64,000 nucleotides of DNA from Bryobacteraceae bacterium (GCA_014860455.1 JACZJQ010000055.1:1-64000); one strand, 5' to 3'; shown: positions 9,143 to 18,090, counted from the stretch's first letter. Made by a program: numbers and translations. The notes: generated by a model not told the origin, from the letters alone.

Positions 9143-9907
9143 ATGTTTGAGCAGAGCTTCGTCCAGCCCGCGTCGCGCGTCCGCACCGGCTGGAGCCTGA
9201 TGACATCGTTTGGCATGCAGGCATTGCTGGTGACAGCGGCGATCGCCATCCCGCTGGTCAACCCTGAAATGCTGCCCAAGGCGATGACGCAGATCGCGCT
9301 CACCGCGCCGCCCGGACCGCCGCCTGGTCCGCCGCCCGATGCCCCACGCGTGGCCGCCTCGAACCGCGTACAACCGCGGCCAGTGACACGAGGATTGATT
9401 GAGCCGGCGACGATGCCGGCAAGGCCAGAGGTTGTCATCGATGTACCCGATCATGATGTGATTGCCGGAAACGCTGGACCTGGGATCCCTGGCGGCATCG
9501 GGACCGCTGGTGGGGGCGGGGGCTCGGATTTCATGCGTTCGCTGTTGACGGCTGCGCAGGTGCAGGCACCGCCGGTGAAGGTGGAACCCAGGCTCGAACC
9601 GCCGAAGCCGCCCGCGGCGCCGATCGTGGTGAGCAAGGGCGTGCAGGAGGCGATGATCCTGTCGAAGACGATTCCGGTTTATCCGCCGATCGCGTTGAAG
9701 GCGCGGATCGAAGGCGTCGTTCATATGACAGCGCTGATCAGCCGCGAGGGCATAGTGACGCACCTGAAGGTGATCAGCGGCCACCCGATTCTTGTGCCCG
9801 CGGCCATCGAAGCGGTGAAACAGTGGCGCTACCGGCCGACGTTGCTCAACGGTGTACCGATGGAGGTTGTGACGCAGGTAGACGCAAAGTTCAGCCTGAC
9901 GCGATAG
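9143..9907 (+). CDS. TonB C-terminal domain protein
   Basis: A 254-residue inner-membrane-anchored protein. One transmembrane segment lies at residues 24-45, followed by a proline-rich spanning region (PPGPPPGPPPDAP) and a TonB_C fold at about residues 170-254 (YPPIALKARIEGVVHMTALI to AVKQWRYRP). TonB proteins couple proton motive force from ExbB/ExbD to outer-membrane transporters; neither exbB nor exbD is here. GAGGAGG 4 nt before ATG 9143 fixes the start. Alternatively it is a TonB-like envelope scaffold, since Acidobacteriota carry many paralogues. Confidence 0.85.
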   Translation: MFEQSFVQPASRVRTGWSLMTSFGMQALLVTAAIAIPLVNPEMLPKAMTQIALTAPPGPPPGPPPDAPRVAASNRVQPRPVTRGLIEPATMPARPEVVIDVPDHDVIAGNAGPGIPGGIGTAGGGGGSDFMRSLLTAAQVQAPPVKVEPRLEPPKPPAAPIVVSKGVQEAMILSKTIPVYPPIALKARIEGVVHMTALISREGIVTHLKVISGHPILVPAAIEAVKQWRYRPTLLNGVPMEVVTQVDAKFSLTR

Positions 9908-9943
9908 CGCAACCGGCCGCCAGTGCGCTAGACTGTAATTTCA

Positions 9944-10012
9944 ATGTTCGCCGCGTGCGCAATCCAGGCCCACCATCACCATCATGAGATGGGCCCTCGA
10001 TCCGCGTCTTAG
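9944..10012 (+). CDS. hisL: Histidine operon leader peptide
   Basis: A 22-codon frame, ATG 9944 to TAG 10010-10012, reads MFAACAIQAHHHHHEMGPRS followed by Ala-Ser. Codons 10-14 (9971-9985) are five consecutive histidines (CAC CAT CAC CAT CAT). It lies immediately upstream of the his operon and overlaps the antiterminator arm, as an attenuation leader must. A TAGACT -10-like box lies 9 nt before the ATG and no Shine-Dalgarno is visible, so it may itself be leaderless. Ribosome stalling at the His run would sense charged tRNA-His. Seen directly: His run, stop, structures and position. Inferred: function. Confidence 0.88.
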   Translation: MFAACAIQAHHHHHEMGPRSAS

Positions 10013-10043
10013 CGACGAGCGAAGAGACGAGATTGGATGGCCC
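9991..10043 (+). promoter_or_regulatory. Antiterminator pairing of the his attenuator
   Basis: GGGCC (9991-9995) pairs with GGCCC (10039-10043), and ATCC (10000-10003) with GGAT (10035-10038). This gives 9 bp with a 4-nt bulge. The 5' arm lies inside the last codons of the leader peptide; the 3' arm overlaps the 5' arm of the terminator at 10037-10047, so the two folds exclude each other. A ribosome stalled at the His codons leaves the 5' arm free (read-through). A ribosome at the leader stop covers it (termination). Confidence 0.75.
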
Positions 10044-10073
10044 GCCGAGCGAAAACCGGCGGGCCATTTTGTA
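10037..10073 (+). terminator. his operon attenuator terminator
   Basis: A perfect 11-bp stem, ATGGCCCGCCG (10037-10047) with CGGCGGGCCAT (10057-10067), closes a 9-nt loop. TTTTGTATTT follows. It ends about 24 bp before the hisI start, between the leader peptide and the first structural gene. Confidence 0.85.
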
Positions 10074-10096
10074 TTTCAAGGACGGACTGAATAGAG

Positions 10097-10465
10097 ATGA
10101 ATCTGGATTTCAGCAAACTCGACGGCCTGATCCCGGCCGTGATACAGGACGAGAAGTCGGGGCGAGTGTTGATGGTCGGCTTCATGAACGAAGAGTCGTT
10201 CAGGATGACGGTCGAGACGGGCTTTGCGACGTTCTACAGCAGGTCGCGCAACAAGTTGTGGTTGAAGGGAGAATCGTCGGGTCACAAGCTGGTGGTGAAG
10301 TCGATTCAAACCGACTGCGACCGCGACACGGTGCTGGTGGCGGTGGAAGCGGTGGGTCCGGGCGTGTGCCATGAGGGCTATGAATCCTGTTTCTTCCGCA
10401 CGCTGGAGGGCGGCGAGTGGAAGGTGAGCGAAGCGCAGACCTACGATCCGAAGAAGGTGTACTAA
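10097..10465 (+). CDS. hisI: Phosphoribosyl-AMP cyclohydrolase
   Basis: A 122-residue monofunctional HisI; opens the ring of PR-AMP to ProFAR in the third step of histidine synthesis, in the cytoplasm. The [18 protein letters not shown] substrate loop, the DCDRD metal site and the C-terminal [11 protein letters not shown] cysteines are all present. It is too short to include the HisE pyrophosphohydrolase domain of HisIE fusions. It is the first structural gene after the attenuator, and hisG starts 2 bp after its stop. Confidence 0.95.
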   Translation: MNLDFSKLDGLIPAVIQDEKSGRVLMVGFMNEESFRMTVETGFATFYSRSRNKLWLKGESSGHKLVVKSIQTDCDRDTVLVAVEAVGPGVCHEGYESCFFRTLEGGEWKVSEAQTYDPKKVY

Positions 10466-10467
10466 CG

Positions 10468-11337
10468 ATGAAACTGAAGCTGGGTATTCCGAAGGGGTCG
10501 CTTGAAAACGCGACCGTCGACCTGTTCCGAAAAGCCGGGTTCAACATCACGATATCGAGCCGGTCGTACTTTCCGGCGATCGACGACCCCGAGATCGAAT
10601 GCATGCTGATCCGAGCGCAGGAGATGGCGCGCTATGTTGAGGACGGCGTGCTTGACGCCGGATTGACGGGCTATGACTGGGTGGTGGAAAACGACGCCGA
10701 CGTGGTGACGGTGGCCGACCTGGTCTACGCGAAGCAGAGCTTCGGCAAGGTGCGTTGGGTGCTGGCGGTGCCGGAGTCGTCGACGATCCAGTCGGCCACG
10801 GATCTGGAGGGCAAGATCATCGCGACAGAGCTTGTGGGCGCGACGAAGCGATATCTGGCGAAGTACGGCGTGACGGCGAAGGTGGAGTTCAGTTGGGGCG
10901 CGACCGAAGTGAAGCCGCCAGTGCTGGCCGACGCGATTGTTGAAGTGACCGAGACGGGCTCGTCGCTGCGGGCCAATAAGCTGCGGATCATCGAGACGGT
11001 GATGGAGTCGAACACACAACTGGTGGCGAACAAGCAGTCGTGGGCCGACGATTGGAAGCGGCAGAAGCTGGAAGACATGAAGATGCTGCTCGACGGCGCG
11101 ATCGCCGCGATGGGCAAGGTGGGGCTGATGTTGAACGTGCAGAAGGGGGAGCTGGAAGCGGTGCTGGGCGTGCTGCCGGCGTTGAAGAATCCGACGGTGT
11201 CGCCGCTGAGCCACGGCGACTGGTATGCGGTGAACACCATCCTGGACGAGACCACCGTGCGCAGCATCATCCCGCGGCTGAAACAGGCCGGGGCGCAGGG
11301 CATCGTCGAATACCCGTTGAACAAGATCGTGATGTGA
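10468..11337 (+). CDS. hisG: ATP phosphoribosyltransferase, long form
   Basis: A 289-residue enzyme joining ATP and PRPP, the committed and usually feedback-regulated step. The start [13 protein letters not shown] is the typical HisG N-terminus. [13 protein letters not shown] and the PRPP-loop region [16 protein letters not shown] are visible. The length and C-terminal [11 protein letters not shown]...[22 protein letters not shown] region indicate HisG-long with its own regulatory domain, so no HisZ is needed. ATG 10468 lies just past the hisI stop; an earlier in-frame start would overlap hisI and lacks the family N-terminus. Confidence 0.95.
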   Translation: MKLKLGIPKGSLENATVDLFRKAGFNITISSRSYFPAIDDPEIECMLIRAQEMARYVEDGVLDAGLTGYDWVVENDADVVTVADLVYAKQSFGKVRWVLAVPESSTIQSATDLEGKIIATELVGATKRYLAKYGVTAKVEFSWGATEVKPPVLADAIVEVTETGSSLRANKLRIIETVMESNTQLVANKQSWADDWKRQKLEDMKMLLDGAIAAMGKVGLMLNVQKGELEAVLGVLPALKNPTVSPLSHGDWYAVNTILDETTVRSIIPRLKQAGAQGIVEYPLNKIVM

Positions 11338-11345
11338 GGCGCGCG

Positions 11346-12590
11346 ATGATTCGAATACTTGAGAGCAAGGACGCGGCAAAGCTGCTGCGGCGCCGTGCGG
11401 CGCGGATGAGCGAAGCCGAGCAGACGGTGCGGCCGATTTTGGAGGATGTCAGAACCAAAGGCGACAAGGCGCTGCTGGCTTATGCGCGCAAGTTCGACGG
11501 GCTGAAGCGCAAGACGGTGGCCGTGCCGCGAGAAGAGTTGGCGGCGGCGGCGGGCAGGCTGGGCGCAGAGTTCCGCAAAGCGGTGAAGTCATCGGCGGCG
11601 AACGTGCGCGCTTATGCGAAGCTGCAGATGCCGCAGTCCAAGAGCGTGGAGCCTGCGCCGGGATTGAAGCTGTCGCAGATCGTCAGGCCGCTTGATACGG
11701 TGGCGGCCTACATTCCCGCAGGGCGGTATCCGCTGCCGTCGACCGTGATCATGACCGTCGTGCCGGCAGTGGCCGCGGGCGTTGAGAGGATCCTGCTGTG
11801 CGCGCCGAAGCCGGTGGACGGCATCTTCGGCACGGCGCATTTACTCGGCGCTACACACGTCTTTGAAATGGGCGGGGCGCACGCTATCGCGGCGTTCGCG
11901 TATGGGACCAAGACCGTGCCGCGCGCCGACCGCATCGTAGGGCCCGGCAACATCTATGTCGCGGCGGCGAAGAAGTTGCTCGCCGGGGAGACGGGTATCG
12001 ATTTCGTCGCCGGTCCGACTGAGATCCTGATCATCGCCGCGGACGGCAATCCGCGGTGGCTGGCCGCCGACATGTTGGCGCAGGCCGAACATGACACCGA
12101 CGCGTCGGCGATCCTGCTGACGACGTCGAAGACGCTGGCGGCAGAGGTCGCCGCGGAGATTGAGACACAACTGGCGACGCTGCCAACAGCGGGCGTGGCG
12201 CGCAAGGCGATCGATCGCAATAGCGCCGTGATTGTCGTCGAGTCGCTGGACGAGGCGGTGGAACTGTCGAACCGTTTCGCGCCGGAGCATTTGAGCCTGC
12301 ACGATGCGAAGCTGCTGGGCAAGGTCCGGCACGCGGGCAGCGTGTTCCTCGGGCCGCTGAGCCCGGAGGCAGCGGGCGATTATGCGTCGGGCCCGAATCA
12401 CGTCCTGCCGACATCGGGCGTGGCGCGACTGCGGGGCGGACTGTCCGCGGCCGATTACGTGAAGACGATCTCGGTGCAGCAGTTGAGCCTGCCCGCGCTG
12501 AAGCGGCTTGAGAGTTCGATCACCACGCTGGCACGGGCTGAGGGCCTGGAAGCGCACGCGCGTTCGGTGGAGGTGCGCACCCGTGGCTGA
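11346..12590 (+). CDS. hisD: Histidinol dehydrogenase
   Basis: A 414-residue zinc enzyme oxidising histidinol to histidine in two NAD-dependent steps, the end of the pathway. Recognised by AAYIPAGRYPLPST, RIVGPGNIYVAAAKK, AGPTEILI, AQAEHD and GPNHVLPT, which carry the zinc and substrate residues of the family. ATG 11346 lies 9 bp after the hisG stop with a weak upstream Shine-Dalgarno. Full length. The hisC start lies inside its last codons. Confidence 0.96.
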   Translation: MIRILESKDAAKLLRRRAARMSEAEQTVRPILEDVRTKGDKALLAYARKFDGLKRKTVAVPREELAAAAGRLGAEFRKAVKSSAANVRAYAKLQMPQSKSVEPAPGLKLSQIVRPLDTVAAYIPAGRYPLPSTVIMTVVPAVAAGVERILLCAPKPVDGIFGTAHLLGATHVFEMGGAHAIAAFAYGTKTVPRADRIVGPGNIYVAAAKKLLAGETGIDFVAGPTEILIIAADGNPRWLAADMLAQAEHDTDASAILLTTSKTLAAEVAAEIETQLATLPTAGVARKAIDRNSAVIVVESLDEAVELSNRFAPEHLSLHDAKLLGKVRHAGSVFLGPLSPEAAGDYASGPNHVLPTSGVARLRGGLSAADYVKTISVQQLSLPALKRLESSITTLARAEGLEAHARSVEVRTRG

Positions 12591-13641
12591 GCCATTGAAG
12601 CCGAGACCCGCCGTTGAGAAGATGGCGCCGTACTCGCCGCCGACCGCGGGCCGCGCGGGCAAACTGCGGCTGGACTTCAACGAGAACACGGTGGGCTGCT
12701 CGCCGGCAGTGGTGCGGTTCCTGGTGGAGAAGCTGACGCAGGAGCAGTTGACGATCTATCCGGAGTACGAAGCAACGCGCGCGGCGCTGGCGCGGTATTT
12801 CGGGCAGAGCGAATTGCGGTTCGCCATCACGAATGGAACCGACGAGGCGATCCAGGTGCTGGTGAACACGTATGTCGACGACGGCGATGAGGTGCTGATA
12901 TTTCACCCGTCGTATGCGATGTACCGTTTCTATTCGGAGGTGGCAGGGGCTGCGGTGCGGGAACTGGCGTATCGCGAATCGGACTTGTCGTTCCCGCTGG
13001 AGGAAGTGACCGGTGCGGTCAGCGAACGGACACGTGCGATCCTGATTTCGAATCCCAACAACCCAACTGGCACGGCCATCGGACTTGATGCGGTGGAGAC
13101 GGTACTGAAGGCGGCGCCCAGAGCGGCGGTGCTGATCGACGAGGCGTACTTCGAGTTCTTCGGTGTGACCGCGCTGGATTTGATCGATGCCTATCCGAAC
13201 CTGTTTGTCAGCAGGACGTTTTCGAAAGCATTCGGGATGGCTGCGATGCGCGTGGGCTGCCTGTTCTCGCAGGAGGCCAATGTCCAATACATGCGCAAGG
13301 CGCAGTCGCCTTACAGCGTGAACATGCTGGCTGCGCTGGCGGTGAGAGCGGCGGTGGAAGACGCGGCCTATGTCAACGACTACGTCGCCAACGCGCTGGC
13401 CGCTCGTGAGTTGATCTACGAAGGGTTCCGCAGGCGCGGTATCCGGTTCTACACGAGCCAGGCGAATTTTGTTTTATTCCACGCCGGCGAGAAGTCGTCC
13501 GCGGTGCGTGACGGACTGAGAGAGCGCGGCGTATTGGTACGGGACCGGAGTTATGAGATCCCGGGCACGGTGCGCGTCACGGCAGGCACGCCCGAGCAGG
13601 CCGCCAGATTTTTCGAAGCGCTGGACGAGGTATGGAAATGA
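12583..13641 (+). CDS. hisC: Histidinol-phosphate aminotransferase
   Basis: A 352-residue class I/II PLP aminotransferase that converts imidazole-acetol phosphate to histidinol phosphate with glutamate. Motifs in order: LDFNENTVGCSP near the N-terminus, SNPNNPTGTA, LIDEAYFEF, and SRTFSKAFGMAAMRVG with the PLP lysine. The start is GTG 12583, 8 nt upstream of the hisD stop end, with GGAGGTG just upstream; earlier in-frame codons lie inside hisD and lack the family N-terminus. Operon position supports HisC over other aromatic aminotransferases. Confidence 0.93.
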   Translation: MAEPLKPRPAVEKMAPYSPPTAGRAGKLRLDFNENTVGCSPAVVRFLVEKLTQEQLTIYPEYEATRAALARYFGQSELRFAITNGTDEAIQVLVNTYVDDGDEVLIFHPSYAMYRFYSEVAGAAVRELAYRESDLSFPLEEVTGAVSERTRAILISNPNNPTGTAIGLDAVETVLKAAPRAAVLIDEAYFEFFGVTALDLIDAYPNLFVSRTFSKAFGMAAMRVGCLFSQEANVQYMRKAQSPYSVNMLAALAVRAAVEDAAYVNDYVANALAARELIYEGFRRRGIRFYTSQANFVLFHAGEKSSAVRDGLRERGVLVRDRSYEIPGTVRVTAGTPEQAARFFEALDEVWK

Positions 13642-14330
13642 GTGTGAACGGCGATGCGAGGCCGGTCCTCGTCTTCGACATGGATGGAGTGCTGGCCGAG
13701 GTGAGTGAAAGTTACATCGAAGGCATTGTCCAGACGGTGCGCCACTTCACGGGCAAGACGGTGGACCGCGAGACGATCCACGGCTACAAGAACCGAGGCG
13801 GGTACAACAACGACTGGCTGCTGTCGCAGACGCTGTGCAGGGACCATGGTGTCGAGGTTGAATACCAGACCGTGGTCGATCACTTCTGCCGTATCTTCTT
13901 TGGCGAGAACAATGACGGGTTGATCTCGCGCGAGCAGTGGATTCCTTCGGACGGGTTATTGGAACGACTGGCCGCACGGTTCAGGCTGGCGATCTTCACC
14001 GGCCGCAACCAGGCTGAAGCTGGCGTGACGCTGCGCAAGTATGCATCGGGCATTCGTTTCGATCCTCTGTTGACGGCCGATGAAGTGGTAAACGGCAAGC
14101 CGGCTCCGGACGGGCTGAACATGATCCGCGAACAGACGGGGGCGAGCAAGTATTACTACGTCGGCGACACGGTGGACGATGCGCGGAGTTCGCGGGCCGC
14201 AGGCGTGCCGTTTATCGGTATCGCGGCGCAGTCGAATCCGCGCTGTGCGGAACTGGTGGCCGCCATGCGGGCCGAGAATGCCATCGCGATTATTGAGGAC
14301 GTGAATCAATTGGAAGGAGTGCTGCCATGA
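13638..14330 (+). CDS. HAD-superfamily phosphatase in the his operon; candidate histidinol-phosphatase
   Basis: A 230-residue HAD hydrolase with all four motifs: FDMDGV (nucleophile and acid), IFTGRN (Thr), NGKPAPDG (Lys) and [12 protein letters not shown] (metal-binding acids). A helical cap lies between motifs I and II, as in subfamily IA. It sits between hisC and hisB with ATGA overlaps at both ends, so it is co-translated with them. The downstream hisB encodes only the dehydratase domain and no PHP-type HisK is present, so this is the natural candidate for dephosphorylating histidinol phosphate. Seen: fold and context. Inferred: substrate. A metabolite-repair phosphatase is the alternative. 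Confidence 0.75.
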   Translation: MSVNGDARPVLVFDMDGVLAEVSESYIEGIVQTVRHFTGKTVDRETIHGYKNRGGYNNDWLLSQTLCRDHGVEVEYQTVVDHFCRIFFGENNDGLISREQWIPSDGLLERLAARFRLAIFTGRNQAEAGVTLRKYASGIRFDPLLTADEVVNGKPAPDGLNMIREQTGASKYYYVGDTVDDARSSRAAGVPFIGIAAQSNPRCAELVAAMRAENAIAIIEDVNQLEGVLP

Positions 14331-14914
14331 GGTCAGCGACAGTCGAGAGGGTTACCCGGGAGACGCAGATCTCCGGATCGCTGAAGATCGAGGGCAAAGG
14401 CCGATACACCATTTCGACGCAGGTGCGGTTCCTCGACCACATGCTGGAACTGTTCGCCAAACATGGCGGATTTGACCTGACCATCGACGCCAAGGGCGAC
14501 ATGGATGTTGACCAGCATCACACGGTGGAAGACATCGGCATCGTGCTGGGACAGCTGTTTTCAAAAGCGTTGGGCGACCGCACGGGCATCAACCGCGCAG
14601 GCTATTTCGTGCTGCCGATGGACGAGACGCTGGGCGTGGTGGCGGTGGACCTGGGCGGGCGGCCGTATCTGGTTTACGACGACAAGGTGAAGACGCGGCT
14701 TGTCGGCGACCTGCAATCGGAATTGCTTGAAGACTTCTTCCACGGCTTCACGACGCACGCCGGCGCGAACCTCCACGCCAAGATCATGTACGGGCGCTCA
14801 AACCACCACAAGGTGGAAGCGATCTTCAAATGCTGGGCGCGGGCGATGCGGTACGCGTGTTCGAAAGACACGCGGCTGAAAGACCAGTTGCCGTCGACCA
14901 AGGGGCTGCTGTGA
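14327..14914 (+). CDS. hisB: Imidazoleglycerol-phosphate dehydratase
   Basis: A 195-residue, monofunctional IGP dehydratase without the N-terminal phosphatase domain of enterobacterial His[26 protein letters not shown] and the second metal-binding repeat [10 protein letters not shown] supply the histidine/glutamate manganese sites; the ending STKGLL is typical. ATG overlaps the upstream HAD stop by 4 bp (ATGA). It makes imidazole-acetol phosphate for HisC. Confidence 0.96.
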   Translation: MRSATVERVTRETQISGSLKIEGKGRYTISTQVRFLDHMLELFAKHGGFDLTIDAKGDMDVDQHHTVEDIGIVLGQLFSKALGDRTGINRAGYFVLPMDETLGVVAVDLGGRPYLVYDDKVKTRLVGDLQSELLEDFFHGFTTHAGANLHAKIMYGRSNHHKVEAIFKCWARAMRYACSKDTRLKDQLPSTKGLL

Positions 14915-15504
14915 TCACGATCATCGACTACGGCGCGGGCAATCTGCGCTCGGTGGAGAACACGCTCGGCGCGTTGGGAGCGCCATACGAACTCACACGC
15001 TCGGCTGAGGGCGTGCTAGCGGCGGAGAAACTGATCCTGCCGGGCGTGGGCCACTACGGGCAGATGATGGGCGCGCTGGATGAATTGGACCTGCGCAAAT
15101 CGATCATTGAAAAACTGAACAGCGGGTCGCCGTTTCTGGGCATCTGCCTGGGGATGCAGGCGCTGTTTGACTCGAGCGCCGAGGCGCCTGAGCAGGCTGG
15201 TTTCTCTGTGTTCAAGGGGCGTGTTGAGCGCTTCTCCGCTGATGCGCGCGTGCCGCACATGGGCTGGAACGAGATTGTGCCGGTGAAGCCGGGCCGGTTG
15301 CTGGACGGAATTGGAGTCAAGCCATATGTGTATTTCGCACATAGCTACTATTGCCCCTTAGTGGCGGCGACAGCGGCCAAATGCAACTACACGTTGGACT
15401 ACACAGCGGCCATTGAGCAGGACAACATATACGGGGTTCAGTTTCATCCTGAGAAGTCCGGTCCGCTCGGGTTGAAGATTGTGCGCAACTTCGTGGAGCT
15501 GTAG
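14911..15504 (+). CDS. hisH: Imidazole glycerol phosphate synthase, glutaminase subunit
   Basis: A 197-residue class I glutamine amidotransferase supplying ammonia to HisF. It has the start [17 protein letters not shown], the nucleophile in GICLGMQ, and the His-Glu pair in HPEKSG. GTG 14911 overlaps the hisB stop by 4 bp (GTGA), which is preferred over an upstream in-frame start inside hisB. It forms a heterodimer with the HisF encoded next. Confidence 0.95.
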   Translation: MITIIDYGAGNLRSVENTLGALGAPYELTRSAEGVLAAEKLILPGVGHYGQMMGALDELDLRKSIIEKLNSGSPFLGICLGMQALFDSSAEAPEQAGFSVFKGRVERFSADARVPHMGWNEIVPVKPGRLLDGIGVKPYVYFAHSYYCPLVAATAAKCNYTLDYTAAIEQDNIYGVQFHPEKSGPLGLKIVRNFVEL

Positions 15505-15506
15505 AG

Positions 15507-16271
15507 ATGCTGGCAAAACGGATCATTCCCTGCCTCGACGTCACCGGCGGCCGCGTGGTGAAGGGCGTCAACTTCGTCGGCCTGCGCGATGCGGGCGACC
15601 CTGTTGAACTCGCCGCCCGCTACAACGAACAGAGCGCCGACGAACTGGTTTTCCTCGACATCACGGCATCGAGCGACGGCCGCGACACGATGGTGGACGT
15701 GGTGGACCGCACGGCGCGAGAGGTGTTCATTCCTTTGACTGTCGGCGGCGGAATCCGCGGCGTGGAAGACGCCCGGCGGATCCTGCACGCCGGAGCCGAC
15801 AAGGTCTCGGTGAACACGGCGGCGGTGCACCGGCCCGAACTGATCACCGAGCTGTCGAACGAGTTCGGTGCGCAGGCCGTGGTCCTGGCTATTGACGCGA
15901 AACACAATGCCCGTGGGGGTTGGAACGTGTTCACCAAGGGCGGGCGCGTGGACGAGGGCACCGACGCGGTCGAATGGGCCGCGCGCGGCGAGGCGCTTGG
16001 CGCGGGTGAAATCCTGCTGACGTCGATGGACACCGACGGCGTGCAGGACGGTTTCGATTGCGCGCTGACGCGGGCGATCTCGCGCGCGACGAAGATTCCC
16101 GTGATCGCTTCGGGCGGCGCCGGCAAGCCGGAGCATTTCGTCCGAGTGTTGACGGAGGGCGAGGCGGATGCGGCGCTTGCGGCGTCGATCTTCCACTACG
16201 GGACCTACACGGTGGATGAGTTGAAAGAGCAGCTTGAAAAGGCCGGCATCCCGGTGAGGAGAGCGCGTTGA
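15507..16271 (+). CDS. hisF: Imidazole glycerol phosphate synthase, cyclase subunit
   Basis: A 254-residue TIM barrel that closes the imidazole ring and releases AICAR. It begins [19 protein letters not shown], with the first catalytic Asp in CLDV. The second lies in [15 protein letters not shown], and the phosphate loops SGGAG and ASIFHYG are present. It starts 2 bp after hisH and its stop overlaps hisA by 4 bp. Confidence 0.97.
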   Translation: MLAKRIIPCLDVTGGRVVKGVNFVGLRDAGDPVELAARYNEQSADELVFLDITASSDGRDTMVDVVDRTAREVFIPLTVGGGIRGVEDARRILHAGADKVSVNTAAVHRPELITELSNEFGAQAVVLAIDAKHNARGGWNVFTKGGRVDEGTDAVEWAARGEALGAGEILLTSMDTDGVQDGFDCALTRAISRATKIPVIASGGAGKPEHFVRVLTEGEADAALAASIFHYGTYTVDELKEQLEKAGIPVRRAR

Positions 16272-16981
16272 TTATTCCCTGCATTGACCTGATGGACGGC
16301 AAGGTGGTCCAACTCATCCAGGGCCGCGAAAAGGCGCTGGAAGGCGCCGCGCCGCTGGAGATGCTGGCCCGCTTCGAGGGCTTCCCTCAGATCCAGGTGA
16401 TCGATCTGGATGCGGCGCTGGGCCGAGGGGAGAACGACGCCATCGTCGAGCTGTTGGCGTCGCGGGCCCGCTGCCGGGTGGGCGGCGGCGTGCGCACTGT
16501 CGAACGCGCGCGGACGTTGATTGGCTGTGGCGCACACCGCGTCATCGTGGGCACGTCGGCATTCACAGGCCAGGGTGTGAACCATGCGCTGCTCGAAACA
16601 GTCGCCGCAACCATCGGGCGAGAACGCGTCACCATCGCCCTGGATTCCAAGGGCGGTCGCATCGTGGTAAAGGGCTGGACCGAGTCGCTCGACTTCCCGG
16701 CCGAACAGGTGCTCACACAGCTTGAACCCTATTGCGGCAGCTTCCTCTGCACCTACGTCGACAAGGAAGGCATGATGCAGGGCACCGATCTGGCTTGGTT
16801 CGGCCGCCTGCGCGCAGGCACGGCCCACGGCATCACGGCCGCCGGCGGCATCACCACGGCCGATGAGATCCGCGCTCTTGAAGCCATGCGCATCGACTCG
16901 GCGCTCGGCATGGCCATTTACACGGGCCGGCTTGACCTTGCCGAGATGCGGCGGCTGAACGACACGTTCCTGGCCGATTGA
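16268..16981 (+). CDS. hisA: ProFAR isomerase, divergent (eukaryote-like) HisA
   Basis: A 237-residue TIM barrel starting at TTG 16268 in a TTGA overlap with his[16 protein letters not shown] gives the first catalytic Asp, and [16 protein letters not shown] holds the second; GGGVRTVER and [11 protein letters not shown] are phosphate-binding loops. The second catalytic loop lacks the usual bacterial DIxRDGT pattern and resembles the DVEG loop of eukaryotic HIS6 instead, as does the overall spacing. Position between hisF and the operon end supports HisA. No stem-loop separates it from the convergent aldo/keto reductase 10 bp on. Confidence 0.88.
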   Translation: MIIPCIDLMDGKVVQLIQGREKALEGAAPLEMLARFEGFPQIQVIDLDAALGRGENDAIVELLASRARCRVGGGVRTVERARTLIGCGAHRVIVGTSAFTGQGVNHALLETVAATIGRERVTIALDSKGGRIVVKGWTESLDFPAEQVLTQLEPYCGSFLCTYVDKEGMMQGTDLAWFGRLRAGTAHGITAAGGITTADEIRALEAMRIDSALGMAIYTGRLDLAEMRRLNDTFLAD

Positions 16982-16991
16982 CCCGGCGGCG

Positions 16992-17996
16992 CTACACGCC
17001 CTGAACGTCGAAGCCGTGCTGCGTGCGGTGGTAGCCGCTGTCGTAGCGTTTACTGGTTTTGAACAGCTCGTAACGGCCGTCGCCGCGCGGTTCCTTCAGC
17101 CGCGTGATCAGCTCCTGATGTTCGTCCTGCGAAAGCGGCTTGAATGTGCGTCCCAGCTTGAGCGCGGTCTCAAGCATCGCCATCGTCGTCAGCCCCACCA
17201 CTTGTGTACTGACAGGCTGCGACAGGCAATAGCGGTAGCACTCTTCAAGCGTGACCAGTCCGGCTGCAATCATCCGACCGTCGCCGCCGCAGCCCTTCAT
17301 GCCGATGATGCCGACGTTTTTGTTGAGACAGATGGGCATGGTTTCGTGGCGGAAGCTCAGGAATCCGGCGTCCATGACGTTGTTGGGCATCTGGCAGGCA
17401 TCCCACTCGACGCTGAGGGCCAGCAGGCTGTTGTGGATCACAGGCGACTTGTGTCCGGTGAATCCGATGAAGCGCACCTTGCCTTGCTTGCGGGCGTCAA
17501 GCAGCGCCGCGAGGCCGCCCTTTTCGACGATCCACTGCGGGTCGTTGTGATAGTTGCATTCGTGGAACTGGACGAGATCGATGCGGTCTGTGTTCATGCG
17601 CTTGAGGCCGTCCTCGAGTTGCTCCATGACGCCTTTGGCTTCACGGCTGCAGACCTTGGTCATGAGGAAGGCCTTGTCGCGGTAGCCGGGCGTGAGGAAC
17701 GCCTTGCCCATCACTTCTTCACTGCGGCCGCGGTTGTATTCCCAGGCGTTGTCCATGAACGTCATGCCGCCGTCGAGGGCGGCGTGGATGATACGTACGG
17801 CTTCGGCCTCGGGCTGAACGCGGCCGACGTGTGCGCCGCCGAGGCCGAGAAACGAGACGCGGACTCCGGTGCGGCCGAGCGGGCGCGTGGGCAGGCCAGC
17901 CGGCGATGGTTGGGTTTGCGCCAGCAGGGCCGAGGCCAGCGAAGACGTGGAGGCGCTCAACATGAAGCGGCGACGGGTAAAGAAGGTATTGGTCAT
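16992..17996 (-). CDS. Tat-exported aldo/keto reductase
   Basis: A 334-residue oxidoreductase with an N-terminal Tat-like signal (TRRRFMLSAS) and an aldo/keto reductase barrel. The start of the fold is RPLGRTGVRVSFLGLGGAH. FMDNAWEYNRGRSEEVMGKA holds the catalytic Asp/Tyr region, and IDLVQFHECNY follows. ATG 17996 has GAGGG upstream, and TAGAAT 22 nt before it is a likely -10. Bryobacterales carry many such exported reductases of unknown substrate, probably acting on sugars. Confidence 0.88.
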   Translation of the reverse strand: MTNTFFTRRRFMLSASTSSLASALLAQTQPSPAGLPTRPLGRTGVRVSFLGLGGAHVGRVQPEAEAVRIIHAALDGGMTFMDNAWEYNRGRSEEVMGKAFLTPGYRDKAFLMTKVCSREAKGVMEQLEDGLKRMNTDRIDLVQFHECNYHNDPQWIVEKGGLAALLDARKQGKVRFIGFTGHKSPVIHNSLLALSVEWDACQMPNNVMDAGFLSFRHETMPICLNKNVGIIGMKGCGGDGRMIAAGLVTLEECYRYCLSQPVSTQVVGLTTMAMLETALKLGRTFKPLSQDEHQELITRLKEPRGDGRYELFKTSKRYDSGYHRTQHGFDVQGV

Positions 17997-18090
17997 TGAT
18001 GTCCCTCGTTGTGGCAATTCTAACCCCGAAGGGCGGCGGGCTGCAGCCTGTTCGCGGAAGGCGCCCAGGGTGAGGATATCTGAGCCGGAG

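Noticed and set aside
6870-9224. Very long open frame antisense to the tricorn gene
   Set aside because: High GC gives few stops on the opposite strand; the translation is Arg/His-rich with no recognisable domain, while the sense frame has a signal peptide and protease motifs.
9968-9988. The CACCATCACCATCAT run looks like an engineered His-tag
   Set aside because: It lies in a natural leader frame directly before hisI, with matching antiterminator and terminator folds; no vector sequence flanks it.
17016-17999. Long plus-strand frame over the aldo/keto reductase
   Set aside because: It is a GC-driven shadow; the minus-strand protein has clear family motifs and a Tat signal.
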